Shown here piece by piece: positions 1-8,437 of a stretch of DNA of 64,000 nt. The notes under the pieces were generated by a model. It was not told the origin of the DNA and ran no database searches. It saw only the letters and a list, made by a program, of their open reading frames with translations. The DNA comes from Streptomyces malaysiensis subsp. samsunensis (GTDB lineage Bacteria > Actinomycetota > Actinomycetes > Streptomycetales > Streptomycetaceae): positions 155,258-219,257 of the forward strand of contig NZ_JANIIC010000008.1 of assembly GCF_024519315.1 (NCBI RefSeq), given 5' to 3'. Every line of letters begins with the position of its first letter. Positions within the stretch are counted from its first letter, which is position 1. The position numbers were made by a program, and so were the translations under genes.

Positions 1-101
1 GGCGGTGGCCCATGTGTTGAACCCGTCCGGACGTTCTGAACCGGACGCCGGACTGACCCGGGTACCGGACCATCAGCCCGTCAGCCGCCATCCGCCATCC
101 G

Positions 102-971
102 CTAGACGGGCAGCACGGAGGCCAGGAAGGGCTCCACGGCGCGGCGCCAGCCGTCGGGCTGGTCGTAGTGGACGAGATGGCCCGCGTCCACCACCTCCGC
201 ATACTGGCCGCGGGGCAGGACGCGGACCATCTCCTGCGCCTCCGCGCGGCCCAGCTCACCGTCCAGCCCGCGCACGACCAGGGTGGGGCACTCGACCAGC
301 GCGAGCTCCTCCCAATGGGCGTCATGGACCCAGGTCTCACGGACCTTCAGCATCTGACGGCAGGAGAAGGCCGGACGCCAGCCGTCCGAACGCTCGGCCA
401 TGACCTCGGCGAAGAAGTCGCCCCGGGGCGGATTCGGCCGCTCCAGCGTCGGATCGTCCTCACCGAACCACTTGCGCACATCGGCGAGGGTCGCGAACGG
501 CACCGGCCAGGAGCGGAACCATGCGGCCCATTCGCGCTGTGAGGCGGCGCCGAGGGCCGAGGCCCGCATATCGCAGATGACCAGCGCCCGGACCAGATCG
601 GGGCGGCGGGCGGCGAGCTGCCAGGCGGTGAGGGCGCCCATGGCATGGCCGATCAGCGTCACGGGGGCGAGGCCGAGCTGCTCCACGGCCGCCTCGGCGT
701 CGTCCACATAGGTGGAGCGGTCGAACGGCCCCTCGGCCGGCTTCTCGCTACGGCCATGGCCGCGCTGATCGAGGGCGACCGCCCGATGGCGGGTGGAGAG
801 CCAGCGGGCCGTCTCCGCCCATTGGGCGGCGCGGCCCAGCAGCCCATGGAGCAACAGCACTCCGGGCCCCCGCGCTGCCTCGCGGCCGGCGCCTGCCTTG
901 GGCGGATCGGTGAACTCCCAGGCGGCGAGCCGCACGCCGCCGGCCCCACTCACTTCGATGCGTCGCACCAT
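102..971 (-). CDS. alpha/beta hydrolase fold protein lacking the nucleophile serine
   Basis: The protein is about 289 residues with an alpha/beta hydrolase layout: an oxyanion-hole-type LLLHGLLG near the N-terminus, the nucleophile elbow VTLIGHAMGALTAW, and a C-terminal DAGHLVHYDQP carrying the expected histidine. The elbow reads G-H-A-M-G instead of G-x-S-x-G, so the usual catalytic serine is alanine (GCC codon, revcomp near 650). It may therefore be non-hydrolytic or use other chemistry; the fold call is firm and the activity is unknown. I chose the ATG at 971 (MVRRIEVSGAG) because the upstream ATG at 1034 adds 21 residues with no family character. It stands alone, with about 800 bp of non-coding sequence upstream. 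Confidence 0.85.
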   Translation of the reverse strand: MVRRIEVSGAGGVRLAAWEFTDPPKAGAGREAARGPGVLLLHGLLGRAAQWAETARWLSTRHRAVALDQRGHGRSEKPAEGPFDRSTYVDDAEAAVEQLGLAPVTLIGHAMGALTAWQLAARRPDLVRALVICDMRASALGAASQREWAAWFRSWPVPFATLADVRKWFGEDDPTLERPNPPRGDFFAEVMAERSDGWRPAFSCRQMLKVRETWVHDAHWEELALVECPTLVVRGLDGELGRAEAQEMVRVLPRGQYAEVVDAGHLVHYDQPDGWRRAVEPFLASVLPV

Positions 972-1766
972 GTGGTCTGGCACCTCCAGCCCTCTCCCGA
1001 ACACCCTCACAGTATCGAACTCATATTCGAACACGCGCTATTGGCGTCCAACACCCCTCGTTCGAGTGACCGTGCGCAGGGATTGATCGTCTGTGCCCTG
1101 GGGAGACAGCTAGCGGGAGGCGGACTGCTTGGGGAAGGGAGTCCGCGGGGGACGACCCTGAGAGCTCGGGGCTCCGGGTCACCTGGGGCCCGGGTCGCAC
1201 CGGCCGCGTTCGCGCGGTCCGTGCGAACCGGGGCCCAGCGGGGGGACATGGGGAAGCGGGGCCCCGGCACCTGACGGCACCGGGGCCCCCGCTGAAGAAC
1301 ACCCCCTGGGCAGCACAGCCCCTCGGGCCCACCTGAGCCCCCTCCCCTGACGGCCTGAGCGTCAGCGACAGCGTCGCACGCGGCGGCTCCGCCCGCTCGG
1401 TTTCTCCCGACTCCGGTTTCGGGAAAATCCGTCCTCGCAGGTCGTGACGGCCGAATCGTCTGAACCGGGTGTATAGGTCAGCGTGTCGGAGCGCGCGAGG
1501 TTGTGCGGTAGCGCGTTCGCGAGGCGTTGGGAAGCCGGGTCGGCGGCGGACGGATTCGAGGCGTCCGCGCGCCGGGGAGGCGACGCAGGGGGAGCGGGGT
1601 CAGGGGGTCGGGAATCGGGGCGAGGTCGGGAATCGGAGGATGATGATCAGGGCTCGGAGAACAGGAGCGCGGGGATCAAGGCTTGGAGATCACGGGTCGG
1701 GATCAGGCGGGGTCAGGTGAGATCAGGCGGGGGATCCGGAAGAGAGACGCCCACGCCGGGACCGCG
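972..1766. other. gene-free interval with one strong hairpin
   Basis: I see no convincing gene here. The interval holds a hairpin at 1258-1289 and, just past the 3' end of the DtxR gene, degenerate short repeats of a gatcaggcggg-like word (about 1650-1740). A TATAGG hexamer at 1472-1477 lies 5 nt before a GTG, but the reading frame behind it runs antisense through the DtxR gene and looks spurious. Confidence 0.5.
1258..1289. terminator. GC-rich inverted repeat, terminator-like
   Basis: Arms GGGGCCCCGG (1258-1267) and CCGGGGCCCC (1280-1289) pair perfectly around a 12-nt loop, and the pairing can extend outward with a bulge. There is no T-tract, as is usual in Streptomyces. Which transcript it would end is unclear, since the DtxR gene finishes about 480 bp away. 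Confidence 0.4.
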
Positions 1767-2459
1767 TCAGCGCTTGGCCACGAAGACATGCGAGGCGATC
1801 TCCGCCTCCAGCTCCGCCGCCTCACCGCTGCTGCCGACCAGCACCCCGCCCGCCGACTCCGTGACGCTCACCACGGAGCCGGGCTGCACCCCGGCCCGCC
1901 GCAATGTGTACATCACCTGGGCGTCGGCCTGGATGGGCTCGCCGATGCGGCGCACCACCACCGTCTTGCCCTCCGAACCGGGCTCCAGCTCACGCAGGCT
2001 CACCATGGACTCGTCCAGGAACGGATCGGCCTCGGCCTTCTCGCCCAGCTCCTCCAGGCCCGGGATCGGGTTTCCGTACGGCGACTCGGTCGGATGGCGC
2101 AGCAGCTCCAGGACGCGCCGCTCCACCGCCTCGCTCATCACATGCTCCCAGCGGCACGCCTCGGCGTGGACCTGCTCCCACTCCAGCCCGATCACGTCCA
2201 CGAGCAGGCACTCCGCGAGCCGGTGCTTGCGCATCACGCGCGTGGCCAGCCGGCGGCCCTCCTCGGTCAGCTCCAGATGGCGGTCGCCCGCGACCGTGAC
2301 CAGACCATCGCGCTCCATCCGCGCCACCGTCTGGCTGACCGTCGGACCGCTCTGCTCGAGCCGCTCCGCGATACGGGCGCGCATGGGGACCACGCCCTCC
2401 TCCTCGAGCTCGAGGATGGTGCGGAGATACATCTCCGTGGTGTCGATCAGTCCGGACAT
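1767..2459 (-). CDS. DtxR/IdeR-family metal-dependent transcriptional regulator
   Basis: At 230 residues this has the length and order of a full DtxR-family repressor: an N-terminal winged helix with recognition helix around SGPTVSQTVARMERDGLV, a dimerisation and metal-binding domain, and a C-terminal SH3-like domain. The metal ligands of DtxR are recognisable: the early Met in TTEMYLRTI, His and Glu in RKHRLAECLL, and the His/Glu/Cys/Glu/His set in VHAEACRWEH. Family knowledge says it is an Fe(II)- (or Mn(II)-) activated repressor of iron uptake, so it is a plausible regulator of the siderophore transporter near 50 kb. The start is ATG 2459; it diverges from the SIS gene. Confidence 0.93.
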   Translation of the reverse strand: MSGLIDTTEMYLRTILELEEEGVVPMRARIAERLEQSGPTVSQTVARMERDGLVTVAGDRHLELTEEGRRLATRVMRKHRLAECLLVDVIGLEWEQVHAEACRWEHVMSEAVERRVLELLRHPTESPYGNPIPGLEELGEKAEADPFLDESMVSLRELEPGSEGKTVVVRRIGEPIQADAQVMYTLRRAGVQPGSVVSVTESAGGVLVGSSGEAAELEAEIASHVFVAKR

Positions 2460-2612
2460 GCGTGCCCCTCGAAGTGTCGTGCGGTGGCCCTGAAAGCAAT
2501 TCTGACGCATCCCACCGACAACGGGGCCGAGTCGGCCCCTTCCGCCGCAAGGGATCGGGCTGCTATTGACAGCGTCATGATCGAAACCCCCCATAGGGAA
2601 GGCGACGCCTTG

Positions 2613-3368
2613 ATGAGCGAGTCCAAGCCGGCCGGGCAATTCTTCGACGCGGCCATCGGCCTGCTGCGGCAGGTGCGGGACGAGGAGGCCGAGCATATCG
2701 CCGCGGCGGGCACCCTTATCGCCGATACGGTCGCCGCGGGCGGCCGCCTCTTCACCTTCGGCGCCGGGCACTCCTCCCTGCCCGCCCAGGACGTGGTCTA
2801 CCGCGCGGGCGGACTCGCGCTGATGAATCTGCTGCCGGTGCCGGGGGTGGTGGGCGTGGACATCGTCCCCGCCACCCTCGGCAGCGCGCTCGAACGCGTC
2901 GACGGGCTCGCCACGACCGTCCTCGACAGCAGCCCGCTGCGGTCCGGGGACCTGCTGATCGTGATCTCGCTGTCCGGGCGCAACGCCCTGCCCGTGGAGA
3001 TGGCGATGAGCGCCCGGGAGCGCGGCATCACGGTGATCGCGGTGACCTCGGTGGGCTACGCGACCGGCACCACCTCGCGCAACTCCTCCGGTGGCTTCCT
3101 CAAGGACCACTGCGATCTGGTCGTCGACAACAAGATCCCGATCGGCGACGCGGAGCTCACGGCGGACGGCATCGGCGCGCCCTTCGCGCCCGCCTCCACC
3201 GTCGTGACGAGCGCGATCATGCAGTCCATGGTGGCCGCCGGGGTCACGGAGCTCGCCGAACGCGGAATCGAGCCACCCATGCTGAGGTCGGGGAACGTGG
3301 ACGGCGGGCACGAGTGGAACCGCAAGGTGATGACCGAGTACGGGGACCGGATCTTCTACCGCAGGTGA
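2613..3368 (+). CDS. SIS (sugar isomerase) domain protein, UPF0309 family
   Basis: This 251-residue protein has the phosphosugar-binding SIS fold: TFGAGHSSLPAQDVVYRAGG near residue 50, LLIVISLSGRNALPVEMAMS in the middle and an ITVIAVTSVG strand. It matches the UPF0309 family, whose substrate is not established; binding of an aminosugar phosphate is the usual inference. I prefer ATG 2613 because a gggaagg-like ribosome site lies about 10 nt upstream; an ATG at 2577 in the same frame would add 12 residues and has no such site. A TTGACA (2566-2571) lies in the short region shared with the divergent metalloregulator gene, so the two may share control. Confidence 0.88.
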   Translation: MSESKPAGQFFDAAIGLLRQVRDEEAEHIAAAGTLIADTVAAGGRLFTFGAGHSSLPAQDVVYRAGGLALMNLLPVPGVVGVDIVPATLGSALERVDGLATTVLDSSPLRSGDLLIVISLSGRNALPVEMAMSARERGITVIAVTSVGYATGTTSRNSSGGFLKDHCDLVVDNKIPIGDAELTADGIGAPFAPASTVVTSAIMQSMVAAGVTELAERGIEPPMLRSGNVDGGHEWNRKVMTEYGDRIFYRR

Positions 3369-3386
3369 CGGGCGGCTTCCGGTGAG

Positions 3387-3422
3387 GGGCCGCCGCCCGT
3401 GATCCGCACCGGGCGGCGGCCC
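3387..3422. terminator. hairpin terminator between convergent genes
   Basis: GGGCCGCCGCCCG (3387-3399) and CGGGCGGCGGCCC (3410-3422) form a perfect 13-bp stem with a 10-nt loop, 18 nt after the SIS stop codon. It is placed to stop the SIS transcript and possibly the opposing PAS-gene transcript. Confidence 0.75.
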
Positions 3423-3469
3423 TGTCGCGGACGCCGCGAGCGCGCGGCCGCCCCCGGTGTGGCCGTCCC

Positions 3470-3598
3470 CGGCATGACCAGTCCCGGGGCCCTTCCCGGT
3501 ACGGCCGTTCCCGGTACGGCCAGTCCCGGTACGGCCAGTCCCCGGACCCTTCCCGGTGCGGTCCTTCCCGGTCCGGCCGTTCCCCGCCGCGGTTCCGT
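3470..3598. repeat. degenerate 14-16-bp tandem repeats (tcccggtacggcc)
   Basis: The word tcccggtacggcc and close variants recur about six times in the convergent gap, ending immediately before the PAS gene stop codon. It belongs to the family of gene-end repeats seen throughout the window. Confidence 0.7.
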
Positions 3599-3604
3599 GC
3601 CGCC

Positions 3605-5164
3605 TCAGCACCGGCGTACGGCCAGGTCCACCGAGGCCGCGACCCGGGCCGCGACGTCCTCCGCGTACACCGCGTCCGTCCGGTCGAAGGCCCGGCGGCT
3701 CGAGGTGCGCAGGAAGGTGACCACGCCGAGGGTGCGGCCGCGGCTGCGCAGCACCGCGCACAGGCCGTGCACCGCGCCCTCCGGCCATTTGCGGGCGGCC
3801 GCCCACTGGACCGCCGCCTGCTCGTCCGAGCGTCTGGTGCTCGCCCGTACCGAACCGCAGCGCTCGACCGCCTGGAGCGCCGGATGGCCCTCCGGGTAGG
3901 CGAGCGGGATGCCGCCCGGGACGACGGGCGGACAGGGGCCGGGGGTGCCGGTGGGCGTGGCCGCCGCCCGGACGAGGCGGATCCGGTCCGCCGGGGCGCC
4001 CGGCGGCGGGTCCAGGACCAGGTCGATCAGGGCGTGGTCGGCGAAGCCCGCCAGCGCGAAGTCCAGGTGGACCGAGGCCGCCTCCATGGGGTCCTCGCAT
4101 TCGGCCGCCGCCCGCGCCGCCCGGTGCAGCTGATTGCCCCGGAAGCGCATCCGGGCGCTCTCCTGCTCCTGGCCCTTCACCTCCGTCGCGTCCTGGAAGA
4201 TCCAGGCCACCCCGAGCGGCGCTGGCTCCTCGGTGAGCGGTGAGGCCAGCCGGAGGAAGCCGCTGCGCCAGCAGCGGCGCCGCGCCGCCGCGCCGGTCTC
4301 GCCGCGGTCGGCGCCCTCGCCGCGGACCGCCTCGTCGTCGTCGAGCAGTTCGTAGCGCACGCCCTCCACACCCTCGAAGCCGTCGGCCGCGTCCGCCCGG
4401 TCGGCGTCCCGCACCGTCACCCACAGCTCGGTGGGCGCCGGGGGCACGCCCTCGGCCAGGACGTGCTGCAACGCGGCCTCCGCCTCCTCGACGCCCTGGT
4501 CCAGGAAGTCGCCCAGCGGCCGGCCGGGCGCGGCCCTGCGGGTCGTGCGCAGCGCGCCCGCCGCGCTGGTATTGGCGACGGCCACCCGCAGATCCGCGTC
4601 GACCAGGACCACGTTCCACGACGCGTCCGCCAGCAGCGCCTCGCTCAGCGCGATCGACCGTTCCAGGTCGACCTGCGCGTGCACCTCGCTGAAGGCGCAG
4701 TACACCCCGGCCGGGCGGCCGTCCACGCCCGGCACCCGTGAGGACTGCGTACGGACCAGGACCCGGCCGCCGTCCTTGGTCAGCAGCGCGAACTCGTGCA
4801 CCCGGCGTCCTGTGGCGCCCATGGCCTCCGTAAGGCGCTCCTCGACGTCCCGCGCGTCCCCCGGCCGGGCCGCCCAGCCGCCCAGCCCCTTGCGGCCGAC
4901 CGCCTCCGCCGCCGTCCAGCCGAGGATGCGCTCGGCCTCGTGGTTCCAGTGGGTGACCGTGCCGTCGGCGTCGAACGCGCACAGGGCGGCGTCCATCCCG
5001 TCGAGCAGCGCGGCGAGCAGTTCGGAGTCGGGCCGCTCGGGTCCGTCCGGGCGGTCGGGGCGGCCGGAGGCCGATGGGGCCGCGCCCGGCTGGCCCGGGA
5101 CTCCCCGCGAGGACTGGGCGGAAGGCGCCGGCTGTGCGGATTCGGACCGTTGTGAAGCGCTCAC
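3605..5164 (-). CDS. PAS/GAF-domain sensory protein
   Basis: This 519-residue soluble protein starts with a Ser/Pro/Gly-rich stretch, followed by a PAS domain (ELLAALLDGMDAALCAFDAD, then HWNHEAERILGW) around residues 50-170. A second PAS-like domain (NVVLVDADLRVAVANTSAAG) follows, with a GAF-like C-terminal half ending LGVVTFLRTSSRRAFDRTDA. In Streptomyces such modules usually precede a PP2C phosphatase or kinase domain; none is present, so this is a sensor without an obvious output. I chose GTG 5164 because AAGGGG lies 6 nt upstream (5171-5176); the ATG at 5239 adds 25 low-quality residues. Its neighbours give no functional clue. Confidence 0.8.
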   Translation of the reverse strand: MSASQRSESAQPAPSAQSSRGVPGQPGAAPSASGRPDRPDGPERPDSELLAALLDGMDAALCAFDADGTVTHWNHEAERILGWTAAEAVGRKGLGGWAARPGDARDVEERLTEAMGATGRRVHEFALLTKDGGRVLVRTQSSRVPGVDGRPAGVYCAFSEVHAQVDLERSIALSEALLADASWNVVLVDADLRVAVANTSAAGALRTTRRAAPGRPLGDFLDQGVEEAEAALQHVLAEGVPPAPTELWVTVRDADRADAADGFEGVEGVRYELLDDDEAVRGEGADRGETGAAARRRCWRSGFLRLASPLTEEPAPLGVAWIFQDATEVKGQEQESARMRFRGNQLHRAARAAAECEDPMEAASVHLDFALAGFADHALIDLVLDPPPGAPADRIRLVRAAATPTGTPGPCPPVVPGGIPLAYPEGHPALQAVERCGSVRASTRRSDEQAAVQWAAARKWPEGAVHGLCAVLRSRGRTLGVVTFLRTSSRRAFDRTDAVYAEDVAARVAASVDLAVRRC

Positions 5165-5644
5165 CTGACACCCCTTGCTGGACGTGGCTGTCTGTGGTGG
5201 GGCACGTCGGACATTGAACTCGAACGTGACACGCGCCACACCGCATTCGTCGAAATCGTTGCCTCACGGAAATTCGCTTGTGTGTGGCACGAGGGGGTTC
5301 TTAGGCTGTGCGGTACACGAGAAGGGAGGTGGTTCGGCAGATGTATGAAATCCGGACGCGTGAGGTGACTGCGGGCTAGTCGTCCGTCGTCGCGCTCAGC
5401 GCATTCGCCGGACAGGCGCACGAGACATGTGCGTGGCCGGCCAATCCCAAGCAGTCACCCGACCCGCGGGTCGCCGGTACGTCCGACCGGCCCCCTTCCG
5501 CCTCAGGGCGTCAGGGGAGAGACCCGCGGGTCGTCTGCTTTTCCGGGGGCTCTCAGGGCTCTTGAGGTTCTCAGGGCTCTTGCGGTCTCTTCAGGGCCTT
5601 ACGGGCGCCAGTGTTCCCGGCGCCCGCACGCCCCGGTGCCGCCC
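5165..5644. other. intergenic interval with paired palindromes and short repeats
   Basis: No gene seen. Two identical 12-bp palindromes GACCCGCGGGTC lie at 5461-5472 and 5521-5532, exactly 60 bp apart. Between 5545 and 5600, downstream of pdxH, the words ctcagggctcttg recur three times in degenerate form. Confidence 0.55.
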
Positions 5645-6358
5645 TTACGGGTACAGCCGCTCCACCCGCCAGCCCGCGCCCTCCTGATCGGGCAGCCGGA
5701 CGTACCGCAGCCGGTCGTGCAGCCGGTTCTCCCGGCCCTGCCAGAACTCCACCGCCTCCGGCACCACCCGGAACCCGCCCCACTCCGGCGGCACCGGCAC
5801 CTGCTCCCCCGGCGGATAGCGGTCCGCCAGCTCCCCGTACGAGCGGTCCAGCTCCTCCCGCGAGCCCACCACCGAGGACTGCGAGCTCGCCCACGCGCCC
5901 AGCTGTGAGCCGTGCGGCCGGGTGCGGAAGTACGCCGCAGTCTCGTCCCGTCCGGTGCGCCGGGCGATGCCCGTCACGATCACCTGCCGGGCGATGGGAT
6001 GCCAGGGGAAGAGCAGCGCGATATGCGGGTTCTCGCCCAGCTCACGGCCCTTACGGGAGCCGTAGTTGGTGTAGAAGACGAAGCCGCGCTCGTCGAAGCT
6101 CTTCATCAGGACGGTGCGGGAGCTGGGGCGGCCCGCCGCGTCGGCAGTCGAGACGACCATGGCGTTCGGTTCGAAGAGACCGCTGCCGACCGCGTCCTCG
6201 AACCACCGGGTGAACTGCCGGAACGGATCACCCGCGAGATCCGCCTCGTCGAAGCCGGCCGCGCGGTAGTGCTCGCGCATGGCGGCCGGGTCGTACGTAC
6301 GCGCGAAGGAAGCCGAGGGCTCCGAGTCAACGTGAGGCACGGGCATATCTTGCAACAT
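5645..6358 (-). CDS. pdxH: pyridoxamine 5'-phosphate oxidase
   Basis: This FMN enzyme oxidises pyridoxamine or pyridoxine 5'-phosphate to pyridoxal 5'-phosphate, the last step of vitamin B6 salvage. The 237-residue protein shows the family core: [45 protein letters not shown], and the C-terminal PNPOx block [20 protein letters not shown] with RLHDRLRY. The N-terminus is uncertain: ATG at 6361, 6358 and 6346 are all in frame and none has a clear ribosome site. The product supplies cofactor for PLP enzymes such as SerC, also in this window. It diverges from the citrate synthase gene. Confidence 0.95.
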   Translation of the reverse strand: MLQDMPVPHVDSEPSASFARTYDPAAMREHYRAAGFDEADLAGDPFRQFTRWFEDAVGSGLFEPNAMVVSTADAAGRPSSRTVLMKSFDERGFVFYTNYGSRKGRELGENPHIALLFPWHPIARQVIVTGIARRTGRDETAAYFRTRPHGSQLGAWASSQSSVVGSREELDRSYGELADRYPPGEQVPVPPEWGGFRVVPEAVEFWQGRENRLHDRLRYVRLPDQEGAGWRVERLYP

Positions 6359-6683
6359 CATCGGTCCGTCGCACGGGCGGCCCCGGAAGAGTGATCTCCA
6401 TCCCCCGCCCCGGCACCCGGTAACCCTTCCCCGACGCGTGCGGGATGTGCCACTTCTCACGCTTCCCCGTGGGCAGCGCACCGACCAGACTGAGGCGGAC
6501 CACGCGCCCGTGGGCGCCTGGCAGGCACCACCCCCCCGTGTCCCGGAGGTCACTCCCCGCCGCGGTTGGGTGACCACCACCCGCACGGGGCACATCACGG
6601 AGTGACCGGTACGGACCGCGAGCCGTGTCAGGCGGCCGCGGAACCGTTCCGGCACCGTCCGCCGCCGACCGCCGTCCCGCAAT

Positions 6684-6689
6684 GAGGAG
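6684..6689 (+). promoter_or_regulatory. ribosome binding site of citrate synthase
   Basis: GAGGAG lies 7 nt before ATG 6697 and fixes that start against longer in-frame readings from 6625. Confidence 0.8.
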
Positions 6690-6696
6690 CCGCCTG

Positions 6697-7800
6697 ATGT
6701 CCGACTTCGTACCCGGACTCGAAGGAGTCGTCGCGTTCGAGACGGAGATCGCCGAACCCGACAAGGAAGGCGGCGCGCTCCGCTACCGAGGTGTGGACAT
6801 CGAGGACCTGGTGGGTCATGTCTCCTTCGGGAACGTCTGGGGTCTGCTGGTCGACGGCGCCTTCAACCCTGGGCTTCCGGCCGCCGAGCCCTTCCCCATC
6901 CCGGTCCACTCCGGGGACGTCCGGGTCGATGTGCAGTCCGCGCTGGCCATGCTCGCACCCGTCTGGGGTCTCAAACCGCTGCTGGACATCGACGCGGAGC
7001 AGGCCCGTGAGGACCTGGCGCGCGCGGCCGTGATGGCCCTGTCCTATGTCGCCCAGTCGGCCCGCGGCCAGGGGAAGCCGATGGTGCCGCAGCGGGAGAT
7101 CGACAAGGCCGGGACCATCGTGGAGCGCTTCATGCGGCGCTGGCGCGGTGAACCGGACCCCAAGCATGTCGCCGCCGTCGACGCCTACTGGACCTCCGCG
7201 GCCGAGCACGGGATGAACGCCTCCACCTTCACCGCCCGCGTCATCGCCTCCACCGGCGCCGATGTCGCCGCCGCGCTCTCCGGCGCGGTGGGCGCCATGT
7301 CGGGGCCGCTGCACGGCGGCGCGCCCTCCCGGGTGCTCGGCATGATCGAGGAGATCGAGCGCACCGGGGACGCCACCCGCTACGTCAAGCAGGCGCTCGA
7401 CCGGGGCGAGCGGCTGATGGGCTTCGGCCACCGCGTCTACCGCGCGGAGGACCCGCGGGCGCGGGTGCTGCGGCGCACCGCCAAGGAGCTGGGCGCACCG
7501 CGCTTCGAGGTCGCCGAGGCGCTGGAGCGCGCCGCCCTGGACGAACTGCACAGCCGCAGGCCGGACCGGGTGCTGGCGACGAACGTGGAGTTCTGGGCGG
7601 CCATCGTGCTGGACTTCGCCGAGGTCCCGGCGCCCATGTTCACCTCGATGTTCACCTGCGCCCGTACGGCGGGCTGGAGCGCGCACATCCTGGAGCAGAA
7701 GCGGACCGGCCGGCTGGTGCGGCCTTCGGCCCGGTACATCGGCCCCGGCGCGCGCAGCCCGCACGACATCGACGGCTACGGGAGCACCGCCTCGCGGTAG
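6697..7800 (+). CDS. citrate synthase 2 (citrate/2-methylcitrate synthase family)
   Basis: This 367-residue protein condenses acetyl-CoA (possibly also propionyl-CoA) with oxaloacetate. Its hallmarks are the N-terminal [18 protein letters not shown] and [10 protein letters not shown], the first catalytic histidine region [14 protein letters not shown], the second [17 protein letters not shown], and the catalytic Asp region [18 protein letters not shown]. The short length and divergence from the main actinobacterial GltA (about 430 residues) match the citrate synthase 2 group, whose substrate preference is not settled. The strong GAGGAG site supports ATG 6697. Only 1 bp separates its stop from that of the convergent TetR gene, and no hairpin lies between them. 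Confidence 0.92.
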   Translation: MSDFVPGLEGVVAFETEIAEPDKEGGALRYRGVDIEDLVGHVSFGNVWGLLVDGAFNPGLPAAEPFPIPVHSGDVRVDVQSALAMLAPVWGLKPLLDIDAEQAREDLARAAVMALSYVAQSARGQGKPMVPQREIDKAGTIVERFMRRWRGEPDPKHVAAVDAYWTSAAEHGMNASTFTARVIASTGADVAAALSGAVGAMSGPLHGGAPSRVLGMIEEIERTGDATRYVKQALDRGERLMGFGHRVYRAEDPRARVLRRTAKELGAPRFEVAEALERAALDELHSRRPDRVLATNVEFWAAIVLDFAEVPAPMFTSMFTCARTAGWSAHILEQKRTGRLVRPSARYIGPGARSPHDIDGYGSTASR

Positions 7801-7801
7801 C

Positions 7802-8437
7802 TCAGGAGACGGCCCGGGAGGGGTGGCCGGGGTCCTGGGCGGCCAGGATCCCCTCCAGGATCCCCGCCCACTGGGCCACCACCCGCTCCCGGCGATGGCC
7901 GTCGTCCGTCAGCAGATTGGCCAGGCCCAGGCCGCGGCCCATGTCGAGCAGGCCCTGGACGGCCTCCCGGACGCCGGGCACCGACTCGTCGGCGCCCAGC
8001 AGCTCCACCGCCATCCGGTGCGTCTCCCGGCCGATCTTCGCCTCCAGGGCGGCCACCCGGGCGCCCAGCTGCTCCTCGTACGAGGCCGCCACCCACAGCT
8101 GGAGGGCGGCCCGGAAGAGCGGGCCGGTGTAGAGGGCGATCAGCGCCTCGACCACCACGCGGACGCGGCCCTCCCCGCGCGGGGCGGAGAGGGCGCGCAG
8201 CTCCGCCGAGCGCTCCTCCGCGACGTGCTCGACGGCGGCCGTGAAGAGGTCCTCGCGAGTCGGGAAGTGGTGCTGGGCCGCGCCCCGCGACACCCCGGCC
8301 CGCTCGGCGACCACCGCGACCGTGGAACCGCTCCAGCCGCGCTCGGCGAGGCAGGCCACGGCGGCCTCCAGCAGCCGCCTGCGGGTCGCGCGGCTGCGGT
8401 CCTGCTTGGGGTCGCGCAGCGCGGTACGGGGGGTCAT
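7802..8437 (-). CDS. TetR/AcrR-family regulator closing the acyl-CoA operon
   Basis: This 211-residue protein has an N-terminal TetR helix-turn-helix (TRRRLLEAAVACLAERGWSG, then VAERAGVSRGAAQHHFPTRE) and an all-helical ligand domain. Its ATG overlaps the stop of the enoyl-CoA hydratase gene by 4 bp (ATGA, 8434-8437), so it is the last gene of the catabolic operon and translationally coupled. TetR proteins in such operons usually bind an acyl-CoA ligand and repress the operon promoter. The natural target would be the dyad near 19223-19244 upstream of the first operon gene; that link is inference. Confidence 0.9.
   Translation of the reverse strand: MTPRTALRDPKQDRSRATRRRLLEAAVACLAERGWSGSTVAVVAERAGVSRGAAQHHFPTREDLFTAAVEHVAEERSAELRALSAPRGEGRVRVVVEALIALYTGPLFRAALQLWVAASYEEQLGARVAALEAKIGRETHRMAVELLGADESVPGVREAVQGLLDMGRGLGLANLLTDDGHRRERVVAQWAGILEGILAAQDPGHPSRAVS

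Noticed and set aside
1472..1760. Promoter TATAGG plus leaderless GTG gene at 1483
   Set aside because: The frame continues antisense through the DtxR gene, shows no family character and has no -35.
1767..5267. Single 1166-residue protein on the minus strand
   Set aside because: The frame runs through the DtxR gene and then antisense to the SIS gene and out of frame with the PAS gene; each of those has its own start and family match.
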